64,000 nucleotides of DNA from Planomonospora_B alba (GTDB taxonomy: Bacteria > Actinomycetota > Actinomycetes > Streptosporangiales > Streptosporangiaceae): NCBI RefSeq assembly GCF_039534085.1, contig NZ_BAAAUT010000022.1:48810-112809 (forward strand), given 5' to 3'. The position numbers and the translations under genes are program-made. This document shows positions 1 through 7,831 of the stretch, piece after piece. The notes beneath the pieces are model-generated. The model did not search any database and was not told the DNA's origin. It saw only the letters and a list, made by a program, of their open reading frames with translations. The first letter of the stretch is position 1. Every line of letters starts with the position of its first letter.

Positions 1-20
1 CAGCGGATGGACGGGTTCAT
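1..20 (-). CDS. Start of a second half ABC transporter (partial, runs off the window)
   Basis: The stop of the exporter-type ABC gene at 17-19 overlaps an ATG read from 20 to 18 on the minus strand (ATGA overlap), and the visible codons read MNPSIR before the window edge. The overlap implies a translationally coupled downstream gene. Exporter-type half transporters of this class commonly work as heterodimers encoded side by side, so I infer a partner half transporter. Only six codons are visible and the product cannot be confirmed. Confidence 0.5.
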
Positions 21-1645
21 GCCGCGGTCTCCAGGACGGTTCCGTTCTCCAGGGTCACCACGTGGTCGGCCTGCCGGATGGTGTCGGGCCGGTGGGCGAT
101 CATCAGGCAGGTACGGCCCCGCCGCACCTCGGACAGGGCCTGCTCGGTGCGCGCGTCCACGTGCGAGGTGGCCTCGTCGAGCACCAGGACGGGGGCGTCG
201 GCCAGCAGCGCCCGCGCGATGGCCAGGCGCTGCCGCTGCCCGCCCGAGAGCGTCGCCCCGCGCTCCCCCAGCCGCGTGTCGTAGCCGTCGGGGAGCCGGG
301 CGATGAAGTCGTGGGCCGCGGCCAGCCGGGCGGCGGCGACCAGTTCCTCGTCGGTGGCCTCCGGTCTGGACAGGCGCAGGTTCTCGGCCACGGTGCCGTG
401 GAAGAGGTAGGTGTCCTGCGCCACGACCGCGACGCCGCCGCGCAGCGCGTCGAGCGTGAGGTCGCGTATGTCGACCCCGCCGATGGTGATCGCGCCCCGG
501 TCGGGGTCGTGGTGGCGCTGCAGGAGGGCGGCCAGGGTGCTCTTCCCGGCGCCGGACGGTCCGACCAGGGCGACGGTGCGGCCCGGCTCGACGGTGAAGG
601 CGACGTCGCGTACGGCGGGGCGCTCCGCACCGGGGTAGGTGAAGGTGACGTGCTCGAAGGCGACGGCCGGCGCCTCGGGGAAGTCGCGCCGCGTCCCCCG
701 GTCCTCGACGGCCGGGGACGCGGTCAGCAGGTCCTCGATGCCGTCGACCGCCGTTATGCCGAGATATCCGGCATGCCAGGCTTCGGAGAGGTTCTTCACG
801 GGGCGGAAGCACTCCACGGTGATCACCAGGACGGCGACCGCCTCCCACGTGCTGCCCGCGGTCGCCGCGGCGAGGACGGCCCCGGCCGTGCCCGCCTGGA
901 CGAGGAACGCGCTGACCCCCGTCTCCACCAGTGAGATCCTGAGCTGGCGCATGGTGGTCAGGTAGAGGTCGTGCGCCCGGCCGGCCAGCCGCGCCCCCAC
1001 CGCGCCGACGGCTCCGAACGCCCGCAGGGTCGCCATGCCCTGCGTCGCCTCCAGGTAGTCCGAGGCCAGCGCGGCGAACGCGGCCCAGCGGCCGCGCCCC
1101 CGCCTGAGCAGCGTCGCGTCCCAGAACCTGGGGATGACCAGGACCCCCGCCACGGCGGCGGCCAGGACCGCCGCGGCCGCAGCGTCGACCGTGAACAGCC
1201 AGCCCGTCAGCGCCACCGGCACGCAGAAGGTGACGACGACCTGAGGGAGGTAGCGGCTGAAGTACGGGTCGAGCCCCTCCACCCCGTCGACCAGGGTGGC
1301 CTGCACGTGTCCCGTGCGGGCGCCGGTCAGGTGCGCGGGGCCGAGCCGGCCCAGGTGGTCGATCAGCCGGTCGCGCAGCCGGGCCTTGATCAGCGCGCCC
1401 GCCCACACGGTCACGGACTCCCTGACCCACAGCAGCGCCGCCCGCGCCACGATCACCGCGAAGGCCCAGGCCAGCAGCCGCACCGCCGCCGGGACGTCTC
1501 CACCGGCCAGGGCGGCCAGGGCCGCGGCGAGCAGGACCGCCTGGCCGGTGTACGCGGCGCTGACCGCCAGGCCCAGGCCCGCGCAGACCGCGATCGGCCC
1601 CTTCACGCCACCGGCCAGTTGCAGCAGCCGGCGATGAACGATCAC
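17..1645 (-). CDS. Exporter-type ABC transporter, fused membrane domain and ATPase
   Basis: About 542 residues. The N-terminal half carries roughly six hydrophobic helices. The C-terminal half is a full nucleotide-binding domain with Walker A (GPSGAGKST, about residue 362), the signature LSGGQRQR, Walker B (VLVLDEAT) and the H-loop (IAHR). I chose the GTG at 1645 because GGGGAG lies just upstream and because the longer ATG frame at 1726 would start inside the regulatory boxes. The gene diverges from a siderophore-type uptake operon and is coupled to a probable partner downstream. In IrtAB-type mycobactin systems and in the coelibactin cluster, such half-transporter pairs sit next to FecBCD-type uptake genes, so handling of a metallophore or its metal complex is the best inference. 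Direction of transport cannot be read from sequence. Confidence 0.85.
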   Translation of the reverse strand: MIVHRRLLQLAGGVKGPIAVCAGLGLAVSAAYTGQAVLLAAALAALAGGDVPAAVRLLAWAFAVIVARAALLWVRESVTVWAGALIKARLRDRLIDHLGRLGPAHLTGARTGHVQATLVDGVEGLDPYFSRYLPQVVVTFCVPVALTGWLFTVDAAAAAVLAAAVAGVLVIPRFWDATLLRRGRGRWAAFAALASDYLEATQGMATLRAFGAVGAVGARLAGRAHDLYLTTMRQLRISLVETGVSAFLVQAGTAGAVLAAATAGSTWEAVAVLVITVECFRPVKNLSEAWHAGYLGITAVDGIEDLLTASPAVEDRGTRRDFPEAPAVAFEHVTFTYPGAERPAVRDVAFTVEPGRTVALVGPSGAGKSTLAALLQRHHDPDRGAITIGGVDIRDLTLDALRGGVAVVAQDTYLFHGTVAENLRLSRPEATDEELVAAARLAAAHDFIARLPDGYDTRLGERGATLSGGQRQRLAIARALLADAPVLVLDEATSHVDARTEQALSEVRRGRTCLMIAHRPDTIRQADHVVTLENGTVLETAA

Positions 1646-1710
1646 TCGCCCTCCCCTTTCCGTCCCCGAGGGAGGACGCGGCCCTCCCCTTGATGCGAAG
1701 CGAGAGTAAA

Positions 1711-1751
1711 TGATAACTATTTTCATCGTCTAGAGTTGGCAATGGTTTTCA
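1711..1751. promoter_or_regulatory. Two Fur/Zur-like operator boxes in the divergent promoter
   Basis: TGATAACTATTTTCA (1711-1725) and TGGCAATGGTTTTCA (1737-1751) are two 15-mers offset by 26 bp. Each matches 12 of 15 positions of the Zur-type palindrome TGAAAATGATTTTCA as I remember it for actinobacteria. They lie between the divergent ABC exporter and uptake operon, in an AT-rich island that stands out from its GC-rich surroundings. They do not resemble a DtxR/IdeR iron box. Assignment to Zur rather than Fur is inference. Confidence 0.55.
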
Positions 1752-1765
1752 TATCTGGAGGTCCC

Positions 1766-2782
1766 ATGCGCCGCGGCGCTCTCTCTCCCGGCGGACGGCA
1801 GGCCGGGCCGGTGGCGAGGCGATCGGTCATCGCCCTGGTCGCGCTCGCACTGGTGGCGTCCTGCGGTCGAAGCGACCCCCGGACCGGTGGCGCCCCGGCG
1901 GAGCCGCGGGCCGCCGCGCCGACCGCCGTCCCGGTCACGCCGGTCGGCGCGGCCCTGACCGTCACCGACCCCCACGGCAGGACGCTCACGCTGAAGAAGA
2001 AGCCGGAGCGCGTGGTCTGCCTGACCGGCCTGTGCGACGACGCCCTCGTCGAGCTGGGACTGACCCCCGTGGCCACGACCACGCCCGAGCTGCTGTCCCG
2101 CCCCGACTACCTGGGCGCGAAGGGCGCCGAGGTCCCGGTCGTCCCGGGAAGCTTCGGCAGTGAGGACGTCGCCGCGATCGCCGAGGCGGAGCCCGATCTG
2201 GTGATCGGCCTCGCCGGCGTCCACGACCAGCTCAGAACCGCGGTGGAGAAGTTCGCGCCGCTGTGGGTGGTCGAGGTGAGGTCGTACGAGGACTCGATCG
2301 GCTACCTGCGCGCGCTGGCGCAGCTCACCGACCGCGGCCGGCAGCAGGCCGCGGCCGAGAGCCGCTTCCGCGCCAAGCTCGCCGACGGAGCGGCCCGCGC
2401 CAGAGCCGCGGGACTGGACAAGAAGCCGGTCCTGGCGATGTACGGGGGCACCTCGGTGGGCGTCAACACCACCGAGGACGTGCTGGGCCACTTCATGTCC
2501 CGGTTCTTCGCCTACCCCTGGCCCAGCAAGGGCGGCGGCTTCGAGACCGCGCAGGCCTACAGCATCGAGGAGATCCTGGCGAAGGCACCGCAGGTGATCT
2601 TCATCCAGTCGTTCGGGACCTCGGTCAGCGAGCACTACAGGGACAACCCGGTGTGGAGGCGCGTCCCCGCCGTGGCCGCGGGCAAGGTGTTCGAGGTGCA
2701 GACCGAGCTGTGGGCGTCGGGCCGCGGCACCAGGGCGTTCGGCATCATCCTGGACGAGGCGCTCGCCAAGGCCGCCGGATGA
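1766..2782 (+). CDS. Metallophore/siderophore-binding lipoprotein (FecB/FepB-like)
   Basis: About 338 residues. The N-terminus has an arginine-rich start, a hydrophobic stretch and a lipobox (LVASC), so the mature protein should be lipid-anchored outside the membrane. The rest follows the periplasmic-binding fold of siderophore receptors: the opening phrase on a target being altered (PERVVCLTG), the GSFGSEDVAAIAEAEPDLVIG segment near the first lobe, and a closing EVQTELWASG region. The start at 1766 follows GGAGG with short spacing; a TTG at 1736 would add ten residues and overlap the operator. It overlaps the first permease gene by four bases (ATGA), so binding protein, permeases and ATPase form one operon. 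The ligand is unknown. Confidence 0.88.
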   Translation: MRRGALSPGGRQAGPVARRSVIALVALALVASCGRSDPRTGGAPAEPRAAAPTAVPVTPVGAALTVTDPHGRTLTLKKKPERVVCLTGLCDDALVELGLTPVATTTPELLSRPDYLGAKGAEVPVVPGSFGSEDVAAIAEAEPDLVIGLAGVHDQLRTAVEKFAPLWVVEVRSYEDSIGYLRALAQLTDRGRQQAAAESRFRAKLADGAARARAAGLDKKPVLAMYGGTSVGVNTTEDVLGHFMSRFFAYPWPSKGGGFETAQAYSIEEILAKAPQVIFIQSFGTSVSEHYRDNPVWRRVPAVAAGKVFEVQTELWASGRGTRAFGIILDEALAKAAG

Positions 2783-3792
2783 GCGCCGCGCCCGGCGGAC
2801 GTCCGGCGGGCGGCGCCGGGCGCCCGCGCGCGCTCGCGCCCTGGGCGGCCGGGCTCGGCCTCGCCGTCGCGGCGCTGGCCGGGCTGTGCCTGGGCACGCC
2901 GTTCGTGGCCCCTCACGACCTGCTGTCGGCCGCCCCCGGCTCGATCGCGCACGTGGTGGTCTGGGAGCTGCGCGTCCCCCGCGTGCTGATCGGCCTGGCG
3001 GGCGGCGCGGCGATCGGCACGGCCGGCCTCCTGCTGCAGGAGTCGCTCGGGAACCCGCTCGCCGTGCCCGAGATGCTCGGCGTCTCGACCGGAGCCGCGC
3101 TGGCCGTGGGCGTGTGCGTGGTGTGGGCGCTGCCCGTGCCGCCCTCGCTGTATCCGCTGGCGGGCCTGGGGGGTGCCGCGCTCGGCGGGCTCGTCACACT
3201 CGCCGCGGCCAGGACGGGCCGCACCGCCGGCGGCGTCCTGCTGACCGGCGCCGCGGTCTCGACCGGCATCCAGGCGCTGCTGCTGGCCGTGATGGCCACC
3301 GCCGACCGCCTCCAGTACGACATGCTCTTCCGTTACCTCGTCGGAAGCCTGTCCGGCCTGATGTGGGAGCAGGCCGCCAGGACCCTGCCGTGGTTCGCCG
3401 CCGCGATCCCCCTCGTCGTGCTGTGCGTTCCCGCGCTCGGCCTGCTGCGCCTGGGCGACGACGCGGCCGCCTCGCTCGGCAGCCGGGTGGACCGCGCCCG
3501 GCTCGGCGTGCTCGCGGTGTCCACCGTGCTGATCGGCGCGGTGACCGGTCCCTGCGGCCCGATCGCGTGGGTGGGGTTCCTGGCGCCGGTGGCGGCCCGG
3601 CGGCTGCGCCCGCACGCGGGCGCCGGGAGCCGGCTGACGTGGTCGGCCGCGCTGGGCGCACTGGTCACCGTGACGGCCGACCTGGCCGCGCGGCTGGCGT
3701 TCGCCCCGGTGGAGACCCCGCTCGGGGCCTGGACGGCACTGGCCGGCGTTCTGGCGGGTGCCGTCCTGCTGCGAAGGCGGGCCCGCGCATGA
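2779..3792 (+). CDS. FecCD-family permease, first subunit
   Basis: About 337 residues and strongly hydrophobic, with the usual signatures of the iron-chelate/vitamin B12 permease family: VWELRVPRVLIGLAGGAAIGTAGLLLQ near the N-terminus, NPLAVPEMLGVSTGAALAV next, and the coupling region GPIAWVGFLAPVAARRL near residue 275, which contacts the ATPase. The start overlaps the stop of the binding-protein gene (ATGA) and the end overlaps the second permease in the same way, so translation is coupled. It should pair with the next gene as a heterodimeric channel in the cytoplasmic membrane. Confidence 0.9.
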   Translation: MSAAPGGRPAGGAGRPRALAPWAAGLGLAVAALAGLCLGTPFVAPHDLLSAAPGSIAHVVVWELRVPRVLIGLAGGAAIGTAGLLLQESLGNPLAVPEMLGVSTGAALAVGVCVVWALPVPPSLYPLAGLGGAALGGLVTLAAARTGRTAGGVLLTGAAVSTGIQALLLAVMATADRLQYDMLFRYLVGSLSGLMWEQAARTLPWFAAAIPLVVLCVPALGLLRLGDDAAASLGSRVDRARLGVLAVSTVLIGAVTGPCGPIAWVGFLAPVAARRLRPHAGAGSRLTWSAALGALVTVTADLAARLAFAPVETPLGAWTALAGVLAGAVLLRRRARA

Positions 3793-4790
3793 CGCTCACG
3801 CGCAGGCCCGAGCCGGGTGCCTACGGCGCGGCGCCCGGCCGGGTGGCCACGGCTGCGGTCCTGCTCGCGGTGGTCGCGGTCGCGCACCTGCTCGCCTCAG
3901 GCCAGCCGCCCGGCGCGGTCACCGGCCTGCTCGACGGCGCCGCGGACGGTCGGGCCGAGAAGATCGTGTGGGAGCTCGGCGTGCCGAGGCTGCTCACCGC
4001 CCTGCTCACCGGCGCGGCCCTGGGCGCCTCCGGATACGTGCTCCAGGCGGCGCTGCGCAACCCGCTGGCCGCACCCGAGTTCTCCGGTGTGAACCCCGGC
4101 GCGGTGCTCGGCATCCTCGGCGGGCTCACCCTCGGCCTGTTCCCCGCCGACTCCGCCGCCGGAGCGCTGCTCGCCGCGCTCGCCGGCGGCGCGCTGGGCG
4201 GCGGGACCACCTGGCTGATGTCCGCCCGCCGCCCCCCGGCCGACCTCGTGGTCCACGGCCTGCTCGGCAGCGCGCTGCTGGCAGGGCTGACCACGATGCT
4301 GCTGGCCTACCAGCCCGGCAGGTTCGGCAACGCGCTGCGCTGGCTGATCGGCTCGGTCGACGGGCGGGTGTGGGAGCACCTGGCCCTCGCCTCCTGGTGG
4401 ATCGCCGGGGGCGTCGCCGTGGCGTGGGCCTGCTCGGGGGTCCTGGCCGTCCTGTCCCCCGGCGACGACCACGCCGCCTCGCTCGGCCTGCACCCCGGTC
4501 TGGGCCGGGCCGTCGCGCTGACCACGGCGATCGCCCTGACCGCCGGCGCGGCCAGCCTGTCGGGGGCGATCTCCTTCGTCGGCCTGGTCGCCCCGCACGC
4601 CGCCCGCAGGCTGGGCGGCCGCGTCCTCACCGCCGCCGCCACCGGGGCCGTCCTGCTCGCCGGCGCGGACACCCTCGCCCAGTTCGCCGGGCACCTCCTC
4701 GACGGCGCGCACCGGCTCGGCGTCCCGACCGGTGTGGTCACCGCGCTGGCCGGCGCCGCCGTCCTCATCAGACTGGGAAGATCGCAATGA
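3789..4790 (+). CDS. FecCD-family permease, second subunit
   Basis: About 333 residues. It shows the same family landmarks as its neighbour: KIVWELGVPRLLTALLTGAALGASGYVLQ, then NPLAAPEFSGVNPGAVLG, and the ATPase-contacting loop GAISFVGLVAPHAARRLGG. ATGA overlaps at both ends place it third in a four-gene operon. The two permeases are clearly divergent, as expected for a heterodimeric FecC/FecD-like channel rather than a recent duplication. Confidence 0.9.
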   Translation: MTLTRRPEPGAYGAAPGRVATAAVLLAVVAVAHLLASGQPPGAVTGLLDGAADGRAEKIVWELGVPRLLTALLTGAALGASGYVLQAALRNPLAAPEFSGVNPGAVLGILGGLTLGLFPADSAAGALLAALAGGALGGGTTWLMSARRPPADLVVHGLLGSALLAGLTTMLLAYQPGRFGNALRWLIGSVDGRVWEHLALASWWIAGGVAVAWACSGVLAVLSPGDDHAASLGLHPGLGRAVALTTAIALTAGAASLSGAISFVGLVAPHAARRLGGRVLTAAATGAVLLAGADTLAQFAGHLLDGAHRLGVPTGVVTALAGAAVLIRLGRSQ

Positions 4791-5560
4791 GCATCACGGT
4801 CCAGGACCTGCACTTCTCGTACGGCACACGCCCGATCCTGACCGGGATCGACCTCACCGTCGAGCCCGGCGAGTCCGTGGCCCTCGTCGGCGTCAACGGC
4901 TGCGGCAAGAGCACGCTGCTGCGCCTGATCGCGGGCCTGCTGGAGCCGTCGTCCGGCCGCATCCTGCTCGACGGCGCGGAGCTGGCCTCCCTGTCGCGGC
5001 GGCAGGTGGCGCAGCGGCTGGCGGTCCTGCACCAGAGCCTGCCGCCCGTCCCCGGGCTGACCGTGCGCCGGCTCGTCCGCCAGGGCCGGTACCCGCACCG
5101 GGGACCGCTGGGACTGCTGCGGGAGTCGGACTCCGTGGACGAGGCACTGGAGCTGGCCGGGGTCGCCCATCTCGCCGACCGCGTCCTCGACACGCTGTCC
5201 GGCGGCGAGCGCCAGCGCGTACGGCTCGCGCTGGCCGTGGCCCAGGACACCCGCATCCTGCTGCTGGACGAGCCGACCGCCCATCTGGACATCCGCCACC
5301 AGCTGCAGGTCCTCGACCTGGTCCGCACGCTGCGCGCCGCCCGCGGCCTCACCGTCGTGACCGTCCTGCACGAGCTCGACCACGCGGCCCGCTTCGCCGA
5401 ACGCATCGTCGCGCTCCACGGGGGACGGGTCCGGGCCGACGGCAGGCCTGCGGACGTGATCACGCCGGACCTGCTGGCCGAGGTGTTCGGCGTGGCCGGG
5501 CGCGTGGTCATCGACGAGCTGCACGGCACTCCCCGCTGCCTGCTCGACGCGGCCCTGTGA
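4787..5560 (+). CDS. ABC ATPase of the metallophore importer (FecE/FepC-like)
   Basis: About 257 residues with a complete nucleotide-binding domain: Walker A VGVNGCGKST (about residue 35), Q-loop HQSLPP, signature LSGGERQR, Walker B ILLLDEPTAHLD and H-loop VLHELDH. The LDEPTAHLDIRHQ wording is typical of siderophore-importer ATPases. The start overlaps the second permease (ATGA). It powers the binding protein/FecCD importer encoded upstream. No siderophore reductase or biosynthetic gene follows: the next gene has its own promoter. Confidence 0.92.
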   Translation: MSITVQDLHFSYGTRPILTGIDLTVEPGESVALVGVNGCGKSTLLRLIAGLLEPSSGRILLDGAELASLSRRQVAQRLAVLHQSLPPVPGLTVRRLVRQGRYPHRGPLGLLRESDSVDEALELAGVAHLADRVLDTLSGGERQRVRLALAVAQDTRILLLDEPTAHLDIRHQLQVLDLVRTLRAARGLTVVTVLHELDHAARFAERIVALHGGRVRADGRPADVITPDLLAEVFGVAGRVVIDELHGTPRCLLDAAL

Positions 5561-5610
5561 CCGCCTCCGGCCCGCGGGCGCCGCCGGGCGCGCCGCACGT
5601 CGCTTGCGAA

Positions 5611-5663
5611 ATAAATGATGCGTCATGTACGTTGAGCCGGCAGGTACATGACGAGTCATTTAT
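5611..5663. promoter_or_regulatory. Long inverted repeat before the flavin monooxygenase gene
   Basis: The arm ATAAATGATGCGTCATGTAC (5611-5630) and its near-perfect complement at 5644-5663 (two mismatches in 20) are separated by 13 bp. Each arm also contains a shorter palindrome of the form ATGAY-NN-GTCAT, so the element could hold two operator sites facing each other. It ends 18 bp before the ATG at 5682, where a bound repressor would block transcription. No regulator gene lies next to it. Confidence 0.6.
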
Positions 5664-5681
5664 GAGCGGACGGGGAACGTC

Positions 5682-6830
5682 ATGCAGTTCGGTGTCTTTT
5701 CGGTCAGTGACATCACCACCGACCCCACGACCGGGCGGACGCCCAGTGAGGCCGAGCGGATCCAGGCGATCGTCACGATCGCCAAGAAGGCCGAGGAGGT
5801 CGGCCTGGACGTGTTCGCGCTCGGCGAGCACCACAACCCGCCGTTCTTCTCGTCCTCGCCCACCACCACCCTGGGCTACATCGCCGCGCAGACGCAGCGG
5901 CTGCAGCTGTCCACCGCGACCACGCTGATCACCACCAACGACCCGGTGAAGATCGCCGAGGACTACGCGATGCTGCAGCACCTGGCGGGCGGCCGCGTGG
6001 ACCTCATGCTGGGCCGCGGCAACACCGGCCCGGTCTACCCGTGGTTCGGCCAGGACATCCGGCAGGGCATCCCGCTGGCCATCGAGAACTACGCGCTGCT
6101 GCACAGGCTGTGGCGCGAGGACGTGGTCGACTGGCAGGGCCGCTTCCGCACGCCCCTGCAGGGCTTCACCTCCACGCCCCGGCCGCTCGACGGCGTGCCG
6201 CCGTTCGTCTGGCACGGCTCGATCCGCAGCCCGGAGATCGCCGAGCAGGCGGCCTACTACGGCGACGGCTTCTTCCACAACCACATCTTCTGGCCCAAGG
6301 AGCACACCCAGCGGATGGTCGCCCTGTACCGGCAGCGCTTCGAGCACTACGGCCACGGCTCGGCCGACCAGGCCATCGTCGGGCTCGGCGGGCAGGTGTT
6401 CATGCGCAAGAACAGCCAGGACGCGGTGCGCGAGTTCCGCCCCTACTTCGACGAGGCCCCGGTCTACGGCCACGGCCCGTCGCTGGAGGAGTTCATGCGC
6501 GAGACCCCGCTGACCGTGGGCAGCCCCCAGCAGGTCATCGACCGCACCCTCACCTTCCGCGACTACGTGGGCGACTACCAGCGCCAGCTGTTCCTCATCG
6601 ACCACGCCGGCCTGCCGCTGAAGACCGTGCTGGAGCAGCTCGACATCCTCGGCGAGGAGGTCGTGCCCGTGCTGCGCAGGGAGTTCGCGGCGCTCAAGCC
6701 CGCCCACGTGCCCGACGCGCCCACCCACGCCGCCCGGGTCGCCGCGGCGGGCGGCGCCAAGGACGCCACCGTGTACGCGCCCGCCGACGACGTGACCGGC
6801 CGGTCCCGCCCGCAGGCACCGGCCCGGTGA
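5682..6830 (+). CDS. LLM-class flavin-dependent oxidoreductase (luciferase-like, CE1758-type)
   Basis: About 382 residues. The luciferase-like TIM-barrel pattern is clear: MQFGVFSVSDIT at the first strand, GLDVFALGEHHNPPF (the conserved GEHH region), TATTLITTNDPVKIAEDYAMLQHLAGGRVDLMLGRGN, and later IVGLGGQVFMRKNSQ. These match the CE1758 subgroup of FMN-dependent monooxygenases, which oxidise small organic substrates with FMNH2 supplied by a separate reductase. The substrate cannot be read. The C-terminal ~30 residues are Ala/Gly-rich and probably disordered. It is a single gene behind a strong inverted repeat, so it is probably inducible. Confidence 0.85.
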   Translation: MQFGVFSVSDITTDPTTGRTPSEAERIQAIVTIAKKAEEVGLDVFALGEHHNPPFFSSSPTTTLGYIAAQTQRLQLSTATTLITTNDPVKIAEDYAMLQHLAGGRVDLMLGRGNTGPVYPWFGQDIRQGIPLAIENYALLHRLWREDVVDWQGRFRTPLQGFTSTPRPLDGVPPFVWHGSIRSPEIAEQAAYYGDGFFHNHIFWPKEHTQRMVALYRQRFEHYGHGSADQAIVGLGGQVFMRKNSQDAVREFRPYFDEAPVYGHGPSLEEFMRETPLTVGSPQQVIDRTLTFRDYVGDYQRQLFLIDHAGLPLKTVLEQLDILGEEVVPVLRREFAALKPAHVPDAPTHAARVAAAGGAKDATVYAPADDVTGRSRPQAPAR

Positions 6831-6951
6831 GCACGCGCGCCCCCGCCGCGGCCTGCGCCCGGCCCGCTCCGGGGGCGGTGAGCCGGCGCCGGCGGGCCTA
6901 CCTCGATCAGGCCGGGCAGCGGGCCGCCGATCCGCGACCGCCCTCAGCAGC

Positions 6952-7810
6952 TCAGTCGTCGTGGGCGATGAGCATGAGCTGCCGCCACAGCAGCACCACG
7001 AACACCGCGGAACCCGCGAAGGCGAACCAGAAGGGCGCCGCGACGCCGAAGCGGGCGGCCAGGACACCGCCGATCAACGAGCCGACCACCAGACCGGCGT
7101 AGACGCAGATGGTGTTGACGCTGCCCACCCGGCCCTGAAGGTCGCGCGGGACCGCGCGCTGGCGGACGGTGACCGAGGTCGTGCCCCAGATGAACGCGTG
7201 CGCGCCGAAGACCAGGAAGATGCCTCCGGCGACCCACGGCGAACGGGCCAGGGCCAGGCCCAGGTGGGTGAACGTCTCGATGACGAGTCCGATCCGCATC
7301 AGGGCGCCGAGGCTCACCCTGCGGGTGATGGCCCCGTACAGACCGGTGCCGATCAGGCCGCCGATCCCCCCCGAGGGTGGTCATCAGGCCGAAACCCACG
7401 GCGCCGAGGCCGAGCTGCTCCTGGGTGTAGAGGACGAGAACCGACCAGGCCGCACCGAACGTGAAATTGAAGATCAGGATCGTGAGCGCCAGCGTGCGGA
7501 CCGCCGCGTGCCGGACGGTCCAGCGGAAGCCGTCGACGAGCGCCCGTACGGTGTCGGGCGCGGGGTCTCCTGCCTGCCGGCCGTGCGGCGGCAACGTGAT
7601 CCGGGAGACCAGGACGATCCCCGCCACCACCAGGAGCAGCTGGCCCGCGAACGGCCAGGCCGAGCCCAGGCCGAACAGCGCCGCGCCGATCGGCGGCCCG
7701 GCGAGCTGGTTGAGCGTGATGAATCCCGTCCCCAGCCGGACAGGCAGGAATCGCTCCACCGCTGTGACCACGAACGCAGAACCATACGTTTCGGGGGGAA
7801 CCGGCGGCAA
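6952..7810 (-). pseudogene. MFS transporter pseudogene, 5'-truncated and frameshifted
   Basis: On the minus strand the sequence reads as the middle and end of an EntS-like MFS exporter: ITLNQLAGPPIGAALFGLGSAWPF, FNFTFGAAWSVLVLYTQEQLGLG, GLMTTLGG, then in another frame SLGALMRIGLVIETF to the stop at 6952. A run of seven G residues (coding strand; 7366-7372) breaks the frame; six G would restore GGIGGLIGTGLYGAITRR. The first ~110 residues expected of the family (helices 1-4) are missing: the readable part starts abruptly near 7790, only ~20 bp from the end of the CDF gene. Both defects together indicate a non-functional remnant. The homopolymer alone could be a sequencing error, but the 5' truncation could not. 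Confidence 0.75.
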
Positions 7811-7831
7811 CGCGTTTTCGCGTCCGCGCGC

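Noticed and set aside
1736..1765. TTG start for the binding lipoprotein
   Set aside because: It overlaps the second operator box and lacks a ribosome site, while ATG 1766 has GGAGG and gives a standard lipoprotein signal peptide.
3333..3887. Minus-strand frames over the FecCD permease genes
   Set aside because: They mirror strongly coding plus-strand genes with membrane-protein composition and show no domain of their own.
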